The position numbers and the translations under genes were made by a program. From CAMPJU01 sp046566095 (GTDB taxonomy: Bacteria; Pseudomonadota; Gammaproteobacteria; Xanthomonadales; Xanthomonadaceae), in the NCBI GenBank assembly GCA_046566095.1, contig JBKHXI010000124.1, positions 1 to 5,981 on the forward strand: DNA of 5,981 bases, written 5' to 3'. Under the pieces are notes generated by a model. The model saw only the letters and a list, made by a program, of their open reading frames with translations. It did no database searches and was not told the origin of the DNA. Position 1 is the stretch's first letter. Each line of letters begins with the position of its first letter. This document shows positions 5,206 through 5,981 of this stretch, piece by piece.

Positions 5206-5981
5206 ATGAACGACTCCCGGACCCCCGCCGCCCACCAGACGCCCGCCGCCCAGGCGCCGAAACTGGCCGCGCGCGAACTGGACTTCCACTACGGCAGGTT
5301 CCAGGCGCTGCAGAAGATCACCATGGACATCCCCGAGCGCAAGGTGACCGCGCTGATCGGGCCGTCCGGCTGCGGCAAGTCGACCCTGCTGCGGGTGTTC
5401 AACCGGATCTACGCGCTCTACCCCAAGCAGGTCGCCAGCGGCGAGGTGCTGCTGGACGGGGAGAACATCCTCGACCCGAAATACCCGATGAACCGGCTGC
5501 GCAGCAAGGTCGGCATGGTGTTCCAGAAACCGGTACCGTTCCCGATGACGATCTTCGAGAACGTGGCCTACGGCATCCGCCACCATGAGCGGCTGTCGAA
5601 GGCCGGGATGGACGAGCGGGTCGAGCACGCCCTGCGCCAGGCGGCGCTGTGGGACGAGGTCAAGGACAAGCTCGGGCAGAGCGCGCTGGGCCTGTCCGGC
5701 GGCCAGCAGCAGCGCCTGTGCATCGCCCGCGCGGTGGCGCTGCGCCCGGACGTGCTGCTGCTCGACGAGCCGACCTCGGCGCTGGACCCGATCTCCACCA
5801 GCCGCATCGAACAGCTGGTCGAGGAACTCAAGCACGACTACACCATCGTGATCGTCACCCACAACATGCAGCAGGCCGCGCGCGTGTCCGACTTCACCGC
5901 CTTCATGTACCTGGGCGACCTGATCGAGCACGGCCCCACCGAGACCATCTTCTCCAACCCCTCGAAGCAGCAGACCGAGGA
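5206..5981 (+). CDS. pstB: Phosphate ABC transporter ATP-binding protein PstB (3' end outside window)
   Basis: The frame runs without a stop from 5206 to the window edge, giving 258 residues, so only a short C-terminal tail should be missing. PstB is the cytoplasmic ATPase that drives phosphate import through PstCA. All ABC motifs are present: Walker A GPSGCGKST (52-60), Q-loop MVFQKPVPFPM (104-114, Gln107), signature LSGGQQQR (163-170), Walker B VLLLDEPT (183-190) with catalytic Glu188, D-loop SALD (191-194) and switch His219 in VTHNM. KPVPFPMTIFENVAYGIR after the Q-loop is typical of PstB. The first 18 residues are Ala/Pro-rich and not part of the ABC fold. An in-frame ATG at 5137, 13 bases after the pstA stop, would add 23 similar residues. 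No separate promoter is evident in the 82-base gap, so it should be read with pstSCA. Confidence 0.96.
   Translation, partial: MNDSRTPAAHQTPAAQAPKLAARELDFHYGRFQALQKITMDIPERKVTALIGPSGCGKSTLLRVFNRIYALYPKQVASGEVLLDGENILDPKYPMNRLRSKVGMVFQKPVPFPMTIFENVAYGIRHHERLSKAGMDERVEHALRQAALWDEVKDKLGQSALGLSGGQQQRLCIARAVALRPDVLLLDEPTSALDPISTSRIEQLVEELKHDYTIVIVTHNMQQAARVSDFTAFMYLGDLIEHGPTETIFSNPSKQQTE

Noticed and set aside
5071..5931. Reverse-strand ORF opposite pstB
   Set aside because: The + strand here encodes every ABC ATPase motif in order. The antisense reading has no recognisable features.

Overview
The window is a very GC-rich (roughly 70%) stretch from a gram-negative proteobacterium. All genes lie on the + strand and strongly prefer G or C in the third codon position, which also produces long spurious ORFs in other frames. 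The GC content, the style of the proteins and the type of intergenic repeat suggest a gammaproteobacterium of the Xanthomonadaceae (Lysobacter/Luteimonas-like). This is a judgement from general resemblance, not a database match.

Layout. Positions 1-243 are the C-terminal end of an ArsJ-associated glyceraldehyde-3-phosphate dehydrogenase. Positions 244-367 hold a dispersed-type inverted repeat whose right end runs into the ribosome binding site of the next gene. Positions 368-1600 encode ArsJ, the organoarsenical efflux permease. Positions 1601-1991 (391 bases) have no convincing protein gene. This stretch holds a stem-loop plus intrinsic terminator that may be a small RNA, an array of GRATCGG heptamers at one-helical-turn spacing, a hairpin, and an AT-rich Pho box promoter. 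Positions 2004-5981 are the high-affinity phosphate uptake operon pstS-pstC-pstA-pstB, with pstB cut by the window end. Two strong hairpins lie between pstS and pstC. phoU is the usual next gene but is not visible here.

How the genes fit together. Pst is an ABC importer: PstS captures phosphate in the periplasm, PstC and PstA form the membrane channel, and PstB hydrolyses ATP. In many bacteria arsenate, a phosphate mimic, enters by phosphate transporters. The upstream pair deals with exactly that: GAPDH can join arsenate to glyceraldehyde 3-phosphate to give unstable 1-arseno-3-phosphoglycerate, and ArsJ exports it. The window therefore places an arsenate disposal pathway directly upstream of an arsenate entry route. 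The two transcription units appear separate, with a terminator and then a Pho box between them. No completely unknown protein family is present. The least explained material is non-coding: the possible small RNA at about 1660-1739, the phased heptamer array at 1757-1825, the repeat that abuts the arsJ ribosome binding site, and the pstS/pstC hairpins.
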